Assembly: GCA_947652115.1 (NCBI GenBank)
Contig: OX393562.1
Coordinates: forward strand, 28,749,289-28,813,288
Reading direction: 5' to 3'
DNA length: 64,000 nt
Source of the DNA: Blastomussa wellsi
Lineage: Eukaryota; Cnidaria; Anthozoa; Scleractinia; Plerogyridae
Shown here: piece after piece, positions 1-14,300 of the stretch
How positions within the stretch are numbered: position 1 is the first letter of the stretch
How the letters are laid out: the number at the start of each line of letters is the position of its first letter
Made by a program: the position numbers and the translations under genes
The notes under the pieces: model-generated
What the model saw: the letters and a program-made list of their open reading frames with translations, nothing else
The model's database searches: none
What the model was told of the DNA's origin: nothing

Positions 1-536
1 ATACTCTATAGCTTTTTTCGTTAACGAATTTATAGCGCATTTGTCTGTAATGTAAAATTTTTACTGTTTTGTTATTTAAAAAAATTTAAAAAGTAGCTCC
101 TTGGGGTTTTAACTTCCTAAGGAGGGGGCGGGGAATGATTCAGCGGAGAGTGCTTTTAAAAATGACCTAGCAAGGGTGTGTGGGATGGGGCGCATAATTG
201 AGCGTTTACTTTCAGCATTCAAGAAACCTGCTTAGTTGTGCGGTGATGATGTATGCGTTGGAAAACAAAATTGTGTGCAAAGAGTGGATGAAAGTCAGCT
301 TTTTACTGCAATTTTTTGCTTGGGTTCGGCATCATATGTGTGTTGCGTCTGTTGTTGAGTTGCTCTAGGGTATTTACCCATGCTCTACAGTTTCCCTCCA
401 TCCACAGGAAATAGCACTTCTAAACTCTACACCCCTAAGCGAGACGAAGAGCATCCCTGTCTGTTTCATATGGTAGTCTCTCCCTTACCGCCCCTCCCTC
501 CCGTGGAGCAAAAACCCAGTCTGTGGATACGCCACC
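1..536. other. Non-coding, no gene seen
   Basis: AT-rich DNA with only short overlapping open frames that have no domain, signal peptide or splice context. Nothing supportable was found. Confidence 0.5.
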
Positions 537-703
537 GCAAATTGCCATCTGAAAGCAATGGAGACACAACACATCTCCACGACCAATACATGCACGCATG
601 CGCACGCCGAAACAGCTGTCCATGACTGCCACTCCACTGGTAATAGGCTGTGCGCAGGCGTACAAGTTTTGTCCAAACCGCATTGCTTTCAGATGGCAAA
701 TTC
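537..703. repeat. Short foldback (MITE-like) element
   Basis: The 19-base arm TTGCCATCTGAAAGCAATG at about 542-560 is repeated in inverted orientation at about 680-698. The roughly 120-base centre is non-coding and contains an alternating purine/pyrimidine stretch around GCATGCGCA. It could be a small non-autonomous DNA element or a chance inverted pair; no target duplication was recognised. Confidence 0.4.
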
Positions 704-3615
704 CTATTTATACTTTGTATCAAGTTTACATATTAACCCAATAAAGTTTAACTTGCATATCTAGATTCATCATAACGTCTCAATTTTGCATGTACGAATT
801 CAGGCTACTATAAACCGGAAAGACGGGAAAAAATAAAGAGCTGTAAAGTAGTGGAAAGTTTTAACTATTTGTATGTAAAATTTTTAGACATGGATTTTTA
901 TCAAGATCATCAAATATCAGAATAATTTTTTTAATAACGGTTAGAACACAGTCACTATCTTTTACCTATCAATCAAATTTCTACAAAAAACGAAACTCAT
1001 CGTCCGAACAACTTCCAAACAGTTAAATAAGATGTGGAAAAGATAAGATATTAGAATTCAAAGGCGACAGACCACAATCTCAATGTTGGCTCCTGTAATA
1101 AAAAAATTCCCAGTACGTCGATAAGAATATTTTTTTAAACGAGGGATACGTTTTTTTAAGGCTATCTTTTCTTTAAAGGTGGGGTACCAATAATTTCTCC
1201 TTTTGCTATTGCAATGTAGTGTGTAATCCTAAAAGGTTTGCAAATGTGGCAGTTGTACAGTTCCAACTAATATTAAATATCTCGCTTACTGGATAGCTGA
1301 GGAGTGTCCTTGTTCTGTTTCACGCTCCTGTAGATTTTTGTGAGGAATTCTCCACTCTTGCGTTGACAGTTGTCTTAAATTCGTCTACAGGAAAAAAGCA
1401 TATTATGTAGAAATTTTACAGCCAAATTAACCCGATACGTAAATAACATTCTTCCGAAAAGAATGAACTTTTGTTTTAGCACCGGATCAGTTAACTTAGA
1501 AATGAACTCCGATCAATCTTCCGTGTGATTTGCCCATACGTCCCCCTTTCAATTTCGCGCCATAAAAATCTTAGCTCAGGAAATGAACCAGAGTTAATGG
1601 TTGTCGTATTGTTTAACTGTTAAAAAAGATTTATTTCGTTTGTAATCATTTTACGCATCATCTAAACATCAGATTATCTGGAACCAATTAAAATCTAAAA
1701 TAGAATAAACTTGAATTGACTCACATGGTAAGCAGAAAAGGATGATCTGTGGGCGTGTGTATTTTCAATAACAAACAAAAAAAGCGCAGAGTCTTTCCTC
1801 CATGTGATAATTGCGCAAAAAATCTGACCAAAACGACTTTTTGTAATTAAACTCTGCACGGAAAATTAAAATTTCACACTCTACGACCAAAATTTAATTT
1901 GCTAGTTTGTTTTACATTTGAAAACTTAAAAATTTCGGTAAGTTGTTCCGCTCATTTCCTGTCTTCGATAAAGCACCATCTGCCTTCCCCTGTTGAACAT
2001 GCATGGACATGAATTATAACGAAAAAAACAAGTGTGAATCTTTGGAGTAAAAGTTTTAAATCGATTCCTTTTCAATGTAGTTTTCTCTTTTTACGCCAGA
2101 TAGTAATCGAGTTTTCAATCTATATTTCGCAATCTAGCTTGATGTACAGAAACAAATTAAAATGAAGCAAAAACGCTTGGTAGAGAAGTTTTAAAATATC
2201 CCTTGTTAAGTGCGCTAAATATTCCATATGGTCCTTGGTTTCTTCATATATTGAGTCCAATTTCGTGCGGTGTTTGGAGGTCTGTGGAGCAGACATAAAT
2301 CTTCGCGAGAATGGCAGAAGTTATTATGTTGCCAGAACTGCTGGCGCATTTCCGGGCACTGCTGGAAACTGTTTCATTTATAACTTTGCTGTGTTAATAG
2401 TGGTAAAACAGAATCGAATCATGAAAAAAGTCTCGAGAACGTACAGGGCTTACCTACCTTCAAATTCATATATTATGGAATATAGGACTAAAGATTAGGG
2501 TTGATTGTAGAAATATATTATATATATGAATTTTTCAGCCCTTGCTTTGTAGCGAAGCTTTTCCCTTTTTTGGCGTCGAGGCATATAACTTCATTTGGTT
2601 TTTTTTACACGTCCTGTTACGTCAAACCCCTGTTAGTTGATCAGGCAAGCCATTCATTGTTATATGTTGAAATTCTCGAGTATATGGGCATAAAAAGGAT
2701 GGTCCTGAACTCGTCTCGACAGTGTGAATAAACCTATCAAAAATATACCTGTCTCTAACCGTAGGTCGAAATTAACCAAGCAAAACCGCAACCGAAACAG
2801 ATTTCAGTCGTAAACCGGAGATAGAAATTTAAGCTAGAAAGTGTATCATTTTCCAAACAAATCTACCCAGGGTGATTGGAATTTATACAGGGGGAGGGGT
2901 GGGGATGTGACAGCTATAAAAAACGCTGTTTGAGCAGTCCTCCCGAAAATCTGAAATATCATCCCGGATATTTGGGAGAAACTCCCGAACAAAAATTCCC
3001 GAAATTTTAATTTCATTACTTCGTGTTTCCCGGAAAATTTTCCAAGTCTCCCGATTCCCGGCAAGAAGTTTGTTTTTCTCCCGAAACAACCCTTTTTAGA
3101 TTTGACATTCCCCATAATTTATGTAAACTTTTGAATCCGATCATTGGTGATTGTTACAACAATGAACTAGACCGTTGTTCAGTTAAAGATTTTGGTCATT
3201 TGAACTCGAAATCGAATACAATCTGAGTGTGTTTTTCGAATCTGCCTAAATTCCGAGCTGATCATGATCGCGAGCAAACTGGTAGCCTGCCTTGCGTTGA
3301 ATTAAACCTGGCAAAACAATAAAGTGTATTATCTTTTGATAAGGGAGATTTGCGTTTCCGTGGATGATAGTTTATGAATAGAAATTTTTTAACACTTTAT
3401 AAGATATTGAGAATTCGAAAATCCCTAACAGCAGGCGTGGTAATTATTTTTGACTGCAGAGTAACAAAAAAGAAATGATAAATCGAGTCGTTTCCAGATG
3501 TCGTAAAAACATTTATTTAACATGATGACTGACGGCATCACAATAATAACTTCATTAAAATCAGGGTACATGGAATTCAGTAGTCAGTTTTCCCCGTTTT
3601 TGCTGAGAGGCCAGA
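704..3615. other. Non-coding, no gene seen
   Basis: AT-rich intergenic DNA. Open frames (for example 2235-2498 and 2846-3115) are short, overlap on both strands and show no recognisable domain. No RNA gene or strong repeat was recognised here. Confidence 0.5.
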
Positions 3616-3795
3616 ATTCTCTACTTGCACAAATCCCATAATACACCTCTTTTACCCCCCAAAATTTTGCATAATCATTGTTTGCAATTTCTCCTGGGAC
3701 ATGAAGATGTCCCATGGGAAATCTAAAACAATGCCTATGCAAGTTTTTTTTGGGGGGTAGAAGCGGTGTATTATGGTATTGTGCAAGTAGAGAAT
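3616..3795. mobile_element. MITE with long terminal inverted repeats
   Basis: The left arm begins ATTCTCTACTTGCACAA and runs through CCATAATACACC to ACCCCCCAAAA. The right arm is its inverted copy, ending GTGCAAGTAGAGAAT. Arms are about 70 bases with a few mismatches, around a short loop holding the smaller inverted pair GGGACAT/ATGTCCC. No coding capacity. This is a typical small non-autonomous foldback element; its superfamily was not determined. Confidence 0.75.
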
Positions 3796-6382
3796 GCAGA
3801 TTTCAGGAAATTAAAAATTTGTAAAACTGAGGAACCAAATGACTATTTTTATAACTATTTGTTGTCTGAACACTTCATCGATTCCTGTTGACTAAGAGAT
3901 TTGTTTCAAGATAAAATTTAGTCATATCTAAAATGAATTATAAAGATTTGTTACAAAGTACAAATTAAATGACAAACTTTAGCGTCTCTCTAGATGAAAA
4001 AAGATCTTCACACTTTAACTAAACACAGGTCTTTGTTCTGCTAAAGTTGTGATAAATGTACTTGGAAGATGCCTACGAAATGCGTAAAAAACAAAATAAT
4101 CGCGAGTTAATGTTTAGTTTTCTTGAACTACGTCGCTGCCTTCTTTTTAATTAAAAAACTCTTTCATTTAACTGTATTGTATCAATAACATTCATATAAA
4201 TTTAACGTCTGTTTATCAGGTATTGTCGCATTCTATCCAGGCATTCAGGATTCTTTGTGTTATTTAGGGACAGTGGACAGATTAACAGAAATATTTCAGC
4301 TTCTTATGCATCGAAAAATCTTACTATTAAAGTATTTTTTCGATGTACATACAGAGACAGATAAAGTTGTATTTTCTAAAATTTTATTGACTTTCTTTAA
4401 TTAAATTCGAAACTCATTAGCAGCTAATATCGAAAGAAAACAATGTTACAATGTGAGAAAAAACTGAACTAGTGAACTAATTGAACTAGTGCGTTTGATT
4501 TATTTCAGGGAGAGCGAAATTTCTTGCCAGGCAGATCGGATTTGCCTTATTTACTTTTCTACTGAAAGCTCAGTTGTAAAAACTATGGTAAACTTCAACT
4601 TACACTCAAACAAAGTCTTTCATGCAAATACACAGATCGAACATAGTGCCATTTTCTATGGCTCTATTTATGTGCTTTGAATCAAAAATAATAAAAAAAA
4701 AACTCTTGCCGTCAAAGAGTAACGCGAGCGCGATCGCCTTCTATCGGCGAATAGAGAATAGTTGGAAAATCAGATCCGATACCTGAATTTCCAAAAGAAC
4801 ACAGCTGAGTTTCTGCTAATTCCTGATAGCAACTACAAACAGATAAGCGAAAATGTTTATTAGGAAAATTGATTTTAACAGTTTCACGCCGTTATGGCAA
4901 AAAGGTAAACGATAAACATCACAACTGAACCAATATCTAATTAAGTAAAATAAATAATAGGGCGCAACAAACGATAACGAACGCGCGCTGCCATATCAGG
5001 ATTTTATCACCTTATAAATATAATTTTGAATAGAAGACGACTGAAGCTTGACGAATTCGTAAAGCAGATTAGATTATCACATACTGGTCCAGTTTTTTAA
5101 GGTTTGTGAGTCATCCGTTATTATGCTCATCTTCTTCGATCCGAAATTCGTAGCCGGTAAGGTTGTCGTTTATGTTGCATTGCCAGGGCACTGGGCCCTA
5201 GCAAGCATAAATTGTGGTTCCAATTTTTTCATCGTTCCTACCTTTGATAAATAAGCACTGTATCCCCAAACATGAGGGTGGGTTTAAAGCGCGAGAGGGG
5301 GAGAAGCTTTGTATAGGGTAATGCCAAAAATACTCAAGAATACTTTATAGAAGGAAAACGCGTGTGTGGTTCCACGAAGCGCCATACAGTTTCTCGATGA
5401 GTTTCAAATGCAATGCGTATCTATAGTTTATATATTGCAGTACCTTTTGCAAATTTTAGGACAACAGTCAACTCTATCAAAAGCGGATACCCGCGGAACC
5501 AACTGCAGTTGCCCACCTTTGAAAGGTTTCCTCCTAAAAGAGAGTTAAGGTGATTCCTCAGTATTGCATTGTGCACCCTTACTGCGCAGAATTTTACGCG
5601 TGATTTAGCGCTCGCATAAACAAAATGGTGGCTTTTTCTATTCGGATTAGCTCACGAGGTAGATAAATTGTCATTTTACTCGTAAACGAGCACGGTGACC
5701 TATATCTTTTATTGTGGAATTTTGGTGTACAAATTATCACCTTGAAGTGAAAAACTAAAACGAGGAATTTATGGTAATTAAAAACGATACATGCAGTTAA
5801 AAGGTTGCAGTAAACCGTTACTCGGGGATGCCAATTATGGCCTTGAGAACAACGACTCGTGGTACTTTTTGAGTCGATATCGTTTCTATTTGCGTGATTT
5901 TTCCATTAATGATATGTAACATTGTTCCATATAAAATTTTTACCCACTATTCCTTCAAAAATGTTTGCTTTCAGCTTCCGTAAAATGTACCGTGGAACGA
6001 TCAAATTACGCGCGTTATTAACACCTTCACAGGCATAAATGGGGTAAGATTGGCCCATTATATCTCGTTTGCGAGCGCGGTGAGCTATCTTTTTTATCCT
6101 ATTTTTCGAAACAGTGCTTCGATGGGAAAATTTAGGGAAAGTTTCAAAAAACAATTTCGTCAACTTTTATTTCTGAGGTATCACCTTAAAGAGAGACAAA
6201 CAAGTGAACTTCGGCCAGAATCAGCCAGCAAACCAGGCCACAGAATATAATGAACCAGCAATAAGCCATTTAACCTTGCAGTGGAGTCAGCTTAAGGAGA
6301 GTTGCCTGAAGTAGCTTTTGTTTCAGCTTCTTCTTGATTAAATTTATATTTATGAGCCTTTTTAAATTGCCTGTTTTCAGTT
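3796..6382. other. Non-coding upstream region
   Basis: No coding region supported. The last bases before 6383 form a pyrimidine tract ending CAG, which reads as a 3' splice site and suggests that the downstream peptide gene has an untranslated 5' exon somewhere in this stretch. Confidence 0.45.
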
Positions 6383-7467
6383 ATGAAGGGTCACAGTTTT
6401 GTTCCAGTTTTAGCCTTTTTTGTGGTTTTCCTTGTCATCGCTGTTCAAGAGGTAGAGCTGGTTAGTAATCTGGGAAGGAGGTTTGGCCGCTCATTAGACA
6501 AAAAATGCAATACTGAAAGATCGCTCAAGCGTCGAGCACAATTCTACCGTCAGCAGACATTACCGCACAATGGAGAAGAAAATGGAAAAGGCCAGTTCTT
6601 GGAAGATACGAGAGGGTGAGTATCCTCTCGACTAACCCGATCATAAAATGTGGTTCACAGCATTAAACTTAGTACAAATTCTTTGGATCAGAAATATTCT
6701 ATTCCAGGGAATGCTAAACATTTTACCATCATGGAGGGCATCTTTCCACCCAGAAGTAAAAATGAGTACATAATGTATTGTGCAGTCATGAGGGACCTGC
6801 GATGGTAAACCATTTAGGAGATTGAAGAGCTTCCAAAACACTAATCAATATTTCTACACAATTTCTAGGCAAGGTTTTCCTAGGCTAATACTAGAAGGAA
6901 CATAAATTTTATATTCTCGAGCAACATGCGTTCTTTTTAATACTTTTTACTTTTTGTTGACAATTTTATTGCAGCAAACAAAAACAATATTTATATTCCA
7001 ATAATTCAAATTATACAAAATACGTAACACAGTATCATAAATAAAGGAACTAAACCAAGAGTTGTTTATGTAGGAACAAAAACATTACAAATAAATGAGT
7101 ATATGTAGTTATGCTACAGAGAGCTTAATTACAAGGTATAAATTATAGTCGCCAAAGAGGAAAGCTGAGATATATGGGGTGCATAGAGAGGTGCATCTAT
7201 AACTTACATCATTTTTGACCCTAATAACAATTCTTATTAATTTACCTACTTTACATATAAGGCTTTTTAAGACGAGATTACAAAATACCACAATTTTCCA
7301 GATCTTATTGACAAACTTTCTTTCTTTAATGAAAAAGTTCTAATTTGTGTATACCATTGGTGTGGTTCCCTGTTAACCATTTTTTGAGCTCTGTTTTCAT
7401 TTTATCTTTCAGACCTAGGAGCAGGATTGATCAGAGAAACGCTAGGCCTGGAAGATTAATACCATGA
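6383..7467 (+). CDS. Putative small secreted peptide precursor, two exons
   Basis: Exon 1 is 6383-6615 and ends at a GTGAGT donor; exon 2 is 7413-7467 after TTATCTTTCAG and ends at TGA. The phases agree (2 then 1) and the joined product is about 95 residues. The first 22-25 residues look like a signal peptide, with a hydrophobic core from about residue 7. The rest is short, polar and basic with one cysteine and several possible prohormone cleavage sites (RR, GR, KK, KRR). A single RRFGR about ten residues after the hydrophobic core resembles the Phe-Gly-Arg context that yields an amidated C terminus. Splice-site-like sequence ending CAG lies just before the ATG, and AATAAA signals follow at 7518 and 7618. 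No family was recognised; it could be a neuropeptide-type precursor, another secreted peptide, or a chance model. Confidence 0.5.
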
Positions 7468-7517
7468 CGAGTTACTACACACATATACAAAGAAATGACT
7501 TAAAAGATGAAGTTGGA

Positions 7518-7623
7518 AATAAAACAATTTGAAAAATGCAGCGGCCGTGAGTAATTCACTGTTGTCGACTTGACTAGCGGTGCGGTGCGGCAGAAGTTTA
7601 ATAGTAAATGTTGTCAAAATAAA
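7518..7623 (+). promoter_or_regulatory. Polyadenylation signals of the peptide gene
   Basis: AATAAA occurs at 7518-7523 and again at 7618-7623, 51 and 151 bases after the predicted stop codon, in the right orientation to end the transcript. Confidence 0.45.
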
Positions 7624-8461
7624 ACCTGTATTATTATTATATTATACGTTTCTGAGCAGAAATAAGAAATGGAAAGTTAAAACATGGAAAAAGTGCTTAA
7701 TTTGTTTAGGGACTTTTCCGTGACGTTTGAGGCGAAAATTAGATGGACTGTTCCTAGAGACTGTCGTTAAATTATCCTTATTCCAAACCAGAGGATTAAG
7801 TCAGCTGCAGTTTAATCGTTTCAATCCACTTTTTTATCATCTCTTAATTTGGTTTTCCACTGCCCATCGTTTTCGCAGCCTTGCAGTAAAAAAAGAACGT
7901 CTTTCGCGCCAAATTACTGCAAAATTTGCAATATTGTGACCAGCTCCTCGTTGAGCGGTGCGTCACTGAGAAGAATTCTGGGAAATTAAAATTGATCATG
8001 CCAGAAATTCTATTCCCCTTCGCTTCGTTCAGCCGAATAGAAAATATTTCTATTGTAAGTATATAAGTAAACAACGGATTATGGAGGGAGCCGCAGTAAT
8101 CGAATTTATTACAACCGCACAGTGCAGTGACTCATGCGACATAAGTTACAGTTCATTACATCAAATACAATAAAGTAACATTCGGTTGACATACGAAACG
8201 TAAAATTCAGTTCATTACAACAAATAAAATTAAGTTATAAATGTAAAATAGAAAAGAAAAGCCATAATATAAACATTGGAAAATAACAAAAAATAAATAA
8301 TAAAAACATTGGAAAAACTTAAGGAATAAGGAAAAAAAATATACAAACTAGCTGTGCAGCAACACCAAAAAAAATAGGCTCGAGTGAACTGGTCGGCGTC
8401 AAGTGCTGTAATATTCACAAGGTGTGGTATATAAAGGTGCACGACACCTCAATCAATGGCA
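7624..8461. other. Non-coding, no gene seen
   Basis: AT-rich intergenic DNA with short unconvincing open frames only. Confidence 0.5.
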
Positions 8462-8620
8462 ATAGACCAATGTCGATATTTTAATATTCAGCCTAAAACA
8501 ATAGACATCACTGCGAGGCTCCGGGGAATAAATCCCACAAACTCTATAATTTATACCCAGGAGCCTCGTGCTGAGGTCTATTGTTTTAGGCTGAATTTTA
8601 AAATATCGAAATCGGTCTAT
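8462..8620. mobile_element. MITE, nearly a full palindrome
   Basis: The arm starting ATAGACCAATGTCGATATTT and continuing through CAGCCTAAAACAATAGAC is matched by an inverted copy ending at 8620. A second inner inverted pair, GCGAGGCTCC / GGAGCCTCGTG, extends the stem toward the centre. About 159 bases long with no coding capacity. Confidence 0.8.
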
Positions 8621-11317
8621 TATAGCAATATAGGCTAATCAACAAAAGAATACATTATAATTCTGCTGTTCCAGTTTTTGTTGCGCATGCTTAAGTTCTA
8701 AGCAGAAGTTCAATCTCTCAAAACGGAATGCTGAATTTATTTCTGGCACGTCATTTGGAACTTGAATTTATGGAAAAAAATTGCTCCGAAAGAAAGAAGA
8801 AGGAACAGTTATATATTGCGTGACTGGTGCTTTCGTCTCTTTGTAATACAACTGATACCTTGTGTATAAGTATCGCTCAACGATCGCTAAAAAGTTGATG
8901 TCAATCTTTCCATATACAGTGTACGGACTGAAGCTTGATTACAATTAATAATTATAAGTGAGAAGGCAGTCAGGACTTCAGACCATCATGTCTCCATAAT
9001 ATCACCGATGTCATATGCCAACTTTTTGTGAAAACACTGCGCCCCGCATTCCTTGTTAGAGGATTCTCAAAATGGCCCAACAATTAATTAATTCTAGACG
9101 CGCTACCTTTCTTCAAAATATAATATTCTATTTATTCCTCCCGTAACAAGCCTTTTCTTCTTTGTCGCTTTTGAGACCTTTGGAAGGCGTAGAAATTAGT
9201 GATTCTTATAAAACCACATGCGGCCGCGGGCGTGACTACCCGTCGTCCATGACAAGGTTTGAATTGTGCCACCCGAAGATAAACGCGAACCTGTTGAATC
9301 TTCGGTGAATTTCTTCTTGTGGCATTTGAAATGCCTTTTATCCACTCCATCACAGTGAATGAGTACGGGCTCGGGACTCAAAGAATCATTCTATCCAGCC
9401 TGATAAACAAAGTGTGAATAAAAAGTATTCAAATAATATGAACAAATACAGACTCGAATCGAGGTGTACCGATAAAACTAACAGTCCATGAATGAAATAA
9501 GAGTGAACACTGAACATCAAACATTTTGACGACTCACTTGAAATAATTTGTATTTTAGTTCAAAACGGTCAGTCAGTTCTTTTACCAAAACCAAAAAGAA
9601 AAAACTGACAATTAAATATAACCCTGTGATTTCAGTGATTTCATTATACTGGAGTTCATTTCGCATGCGCTAGTTTACTCCGGGAGAATAACGGAATGAG
9701 CAAAGAATGTTGTTGATTAGGTAGTCCGCTCTCATTGTATCAACATTTCACTTTCTGTAAATAAGTCACTACAGTTAAAACAATTTCTGAAATCCGTACG
9801 AATTGGGAACATCGTAGCGCCGTAAGTATATGTTTTTTACTCTCTTAGTTAAAAAAGTGTTTTTTTAGAATGCCTTCGTTGTGTGGGCCGTTTTTTCACG
9901 GTCCTTGACAGAGGAGCAGGTTGCGTTAAAAAATTGACCGGAGAGTATTACTTTCCGGTTGTGATTTTGATGTTCACTGAACACAAAGCGGCCGAGTTAC
10001 AGTCTTTCAGGAAGCTTGGTTTCACACTCCAAAACAACAACAAGTCAGTTTGCGAAACTGGAACGAATAGGATTGAACTAAAACAATCATTTTAACCAAT
10101 ACTATCTTGTTTTAGAGAATTTGTAGTCTCAACAGGTGATCACCACACAGCACAGTGATTTGTGCTTTCATTAACTTTGTTACACTCCAACATTTTAATT
10201 TTGTTTTGTCGGACGAAAGATTATTTTGATAAACCAATTATTACTGGCCAAATTGAACTTTTATTTAGCTTTTTCAATATTTAAAAAAATCGTATTTTTA
10301 TGTTAACGTTTTGTTTCTCCACTAAGGGAGAGAGACTGTAAATCAATTTAAGACAATCGCTGCTACATTTCCTAGCCAACTGAATTTTACCAGGAGAAGT
10401 TGTAGGTTCAGCGTCATGTGTTCTTCGCTTTGCCTTCTTCGATATTATAAAAGTAATTTGAGTAAATTGTCTCTAAACGAGATAACCTAATTTTTATCCT
10501 CGAATATTAAGGAAGTTCAAAGTTACTTTTAGGCGCCCTCTTCTTTCGACGGGTACAGAACACTCATCTGTTGAATGCGGCCCCGCATATATGATTGTTG
10601 TACTATACAGCTAAATAATTTCTTTTGCAGCTGGATCGGCAGTTGTTTAAGATTTGGTACCCACAAGCAAAGTGCATGTGATTTAACACATTCTCTGATA
10701 ACAATTCTTTCTTGCTCATCCCTCTATCGTTGTTAAAGAAAGCCAAACTCGTATTTACAACCTAGAGGTTTCCCCGCCTTCAACCAGCAACCGGTATTAA
10801 AGTCTTCCAATCAGATTTTGTCTAGTGAACCCGTCCAACCGGAGCCAACAAAAAGCCTACCAGTGATTTTGTTTAATTTCATCTTGTGATGTCGCTTAAA
10901 GACTTGGATATCTGCGCTTTTGAATTTGTAGTTTCAGTGTTGGTGCGTGGTTTTGCCGAAAGCCCTTCCAAGAATTTAATCGAGATCAAAACAAAATTTG
11001 TGATAGCAAACGAGTTATATTGGACTTGACGTTTAATCTAAGCATGAAGAATCGTGTATAAACATCGACGCCTTGTTGTCAGGTACCGGTTAAACTTTCC
11101 ACCGATTCCTGACCTTTCTGTTTCGTAAGAACCACTATGCTTGTGGGTGGATTGTTCCTCATCTTTTGCCAAGAAGGTGTCACTAAGTGGGATGACCTCA
11201 ACACGGATCTGATCAAACCATAGGTCATTTTTGACCTTTCTCTTAAGAGAGAATCTACTTTTTAGGACAACGTAACTTTGTAGCTGTTTGCTTGTGTCCT
11301 GCAGCAATCTTCAAACA
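8621..11317. other. Non-coding, possible promoter side of the next gene
   Basis: No coding region or clear repeat supported. The 5' regulatory region of the gene starting at 11318 should lie at its right end, but no TATA box or other decisive element was identified. Confidence 0.4.
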
Positions 11318-14300
11318 ATGAGGGGCAATAAATTCTTCGTGTGCTGCGTGCTGTTTCTGTGTTCTTACGTCGCATTTTCACGCAGTCAAGTGACAAGTGA
11401 GTGCATGTGCTGCACGTTGTGGCAGCTTGTTTTTCTTGTAAATGTAATTTACAATTAGATGTTTATAATGCTCTTAATTGCGCTTTCGTTTCAATCGTTC
11501 TGACAGTAAGTCTAATGATGGTCACATCGAAAGCTTTCTGACTTCCTGATCGACAGTTGTTGATCATTTGACTGTAACGCAGAATGAACTTTATTCGGGA
11601 GTAACTCTACTAAGCAAGAACGATGTTTGTCCCTAGCATATAACTCACGAAAATCACCGTGTGGCTGAGAGCAACTTAATTTCAGTTGTCTGACTTGAAA
11701 CCCATTTCCATCAATCCAACGTTGGGTTTGAGTTTGCCATTATGAGTGCATTTAAGGGAGCACTGCCATTGGGGGTTTGCTGTTTTCAGCTTCATTCATT
11801 GCTAAAATCATTACCTGGTACCTGTACTTGTGCCCAAAATGCTCCTGGTGGACCGACAGGAAGATATCAAACGAATAGATCTCTATTGTGGCTGATCATG
11901 AGAGAGCAAACCATTATGAAGTTTTTGCAATATTTTCAAGGAATGGCTCTAGAATTTGTAAAAACTGGCTAGTTTTTTCAAGTTTCTATCTATTTCCATT
12001 CTTGCCATCCTATGTGATAGGCGCCAATAAACGGTTTTAGTGTAGCGACACCATTATTTTTGGGTTTCCATTGATGTCCGGTGATGCAAGAACAGAATTT
12101 TAAAATGACACCAGAATACCGTGACAGTGCCTCTTGAACTACTTCTATGTCTCGTGAGAGACGTAAATCGCAGAAGTAGCGCAGTGTTTTATAGATTTTA
12201 ACCCGTTAATTAAAGTATAATAAAGACAATACTGAAGACAATTCATGTCTCGAGATCTTTATTATTATTAAATCTGTGAAACACTTTAGTGCTAGGCTAG
12301 TCTTTTTCCATTTACCAGCACGCACAGGCCTGTGTTTAAAGCCAAGCTCGTAACGTAAATATACACTTTGGAAAGTGTCTACTTACACACGTATATGGCT
12401 TAAAACTTAGAATTAACGTAACTAACTGTATAAAATGTTCGAAATTGTAGCTCCGGCGCCAACAACGAAACCTGGAACTCCAACTAAACCGGGATCAGGA
12501 ACACCCTCCAAACCTCCGCCCATTCCAACAGATCCTAACACTTTGCAGTGTAAGTTTTGAATCGCATAAAACCAGTGTCAACTGCTATTTTAAATCAGTA
12601 TACCTTACGTATCCCTATCATCCGTATAACTTTTAGTAGTAGTTAAATTTCAGTCCTAGACCTGAAGTTCTGCTAGTTCTTATATGCCATGTTGGACCTC
12701 TCTACAACGGTCACCCTTAGGTCACAGGGGGAGGGGTACTTCCTGTAGGACCTCCCTATTTTGGGGAGACTCCGCACGAAAGGCTTTAGGTTTGTAAAAG
12801 GGTCGAAATTTCACCAGTTGGAGTATGCAAAAGCCTGGAGAAAACTGCCATTTAGGTATTTAAAATGGCTTTTCAGAGTATCTCGAAGAGGGTAATTCAA
12901 GTGAATAATCCCTCTCCCAGTGTAGGTATGTGAATGGGCTACCATTTTCTAGTGAGGGTATTAATATCAAAGGGGTACCTTGTGATGTCAAAAAATCCTC
13001 GGGCTGGGACCTCCACCAAATACAAAAAAGTTTCTCTCGGTACTAATTTAGAAATGCAACAAATGGCGAGTACGGGTAATTTAATATAAACCTGCGAAGG
13101 GCAATGAGTGACGTGTTTCACTGTATACGTAACTGACAATCGATTGCTGTCGGTTATCTAAAGAAAAATACTTTCTTGCGGAACAACATAATTTATATTG
13201 AGTTACCTATTGATCTAGGAGTGCGACATTGCACTGTAAACAGTATAGATTTTTATTTTGCGGTTTACTTTTTACAGGCACCGTATACAACTTGACACTG
13301 AAGCTGACCAACGCTACATATGACGAAAATCTAGCTAACCCCCATTCAAGTCAGTTCATCAAACTTAGGATGGATTTTGAAGTTGGAGTAAGTGTTTTTT
13401 CAACAGGAAAACTCTCCTTACCAGTCAATCAAGGCACTATAATTTTATTTCTTTAGAAAAGTTAATTAGTCTCAGACATAGCATAAGTGCTCGAATGTGT
13501 GGATAAACACATGGTTATTGAACACTGTTAAATCAGATTTGAACGTTAATACGCTGATAATACAATACAGCGCGCTTACAGAGCCATCCATTCAAATGAA
13601 AAGTTATAGTCAAACTTTCGTGTCTAGAATTAACGATCAGCCAATAAATTTAGAAATAGTAATTATGATTGATAATTTATAAGATCTAATAATGATGACT
13701 GGTAGAAACTCAGCTCTGTTCTGTTAAACTGTCGTGAATTTTGTTAGTCCACCACTGTTTCTCTGTGCAGCTCGTTGTCCTAGTTGACTATTTGCTCAAA
13801 GGTAATGGGACATCCAATTTGTCATGAATTTTTTTGCTAAGGAGGGTTTGTATCCTTCACATTTTGAAAACCAGACTTCCTACAAATAAGATTTTCACAC
13901 AGGTTTAATTGAAGAGTTCTTCAAATAACGGCCTTGTTTGACCAATCACGTGAACAATATAGAAAAAACCTAAAACTTATAAGGCATATAAATCTGAGGA
14001 TTTAATCAGTGTTAATACGTAAATAAAGAACGTTCGTATGCTTGATGCTTCGTATGGGCTAATAAACAACCATATTTACAGACATTTTACAATAGCTTTG
14101 GTATTTTACGAGTAAACATTAACTCCATACGACCGATTATAAAAAGGCTATGTCATTTTGGATTCGTGAGACAAATCGGAACCCTTCCTCTTTTCCTCCA
14201 AGTTTGGGGCTTTAAAATACTAGCACGCGGTTTGAGACTGGCACTAGTTTCGCACGCTTAATATTGATTTTTTAAAGCAGGCGTTGTTCCAAACAATATT

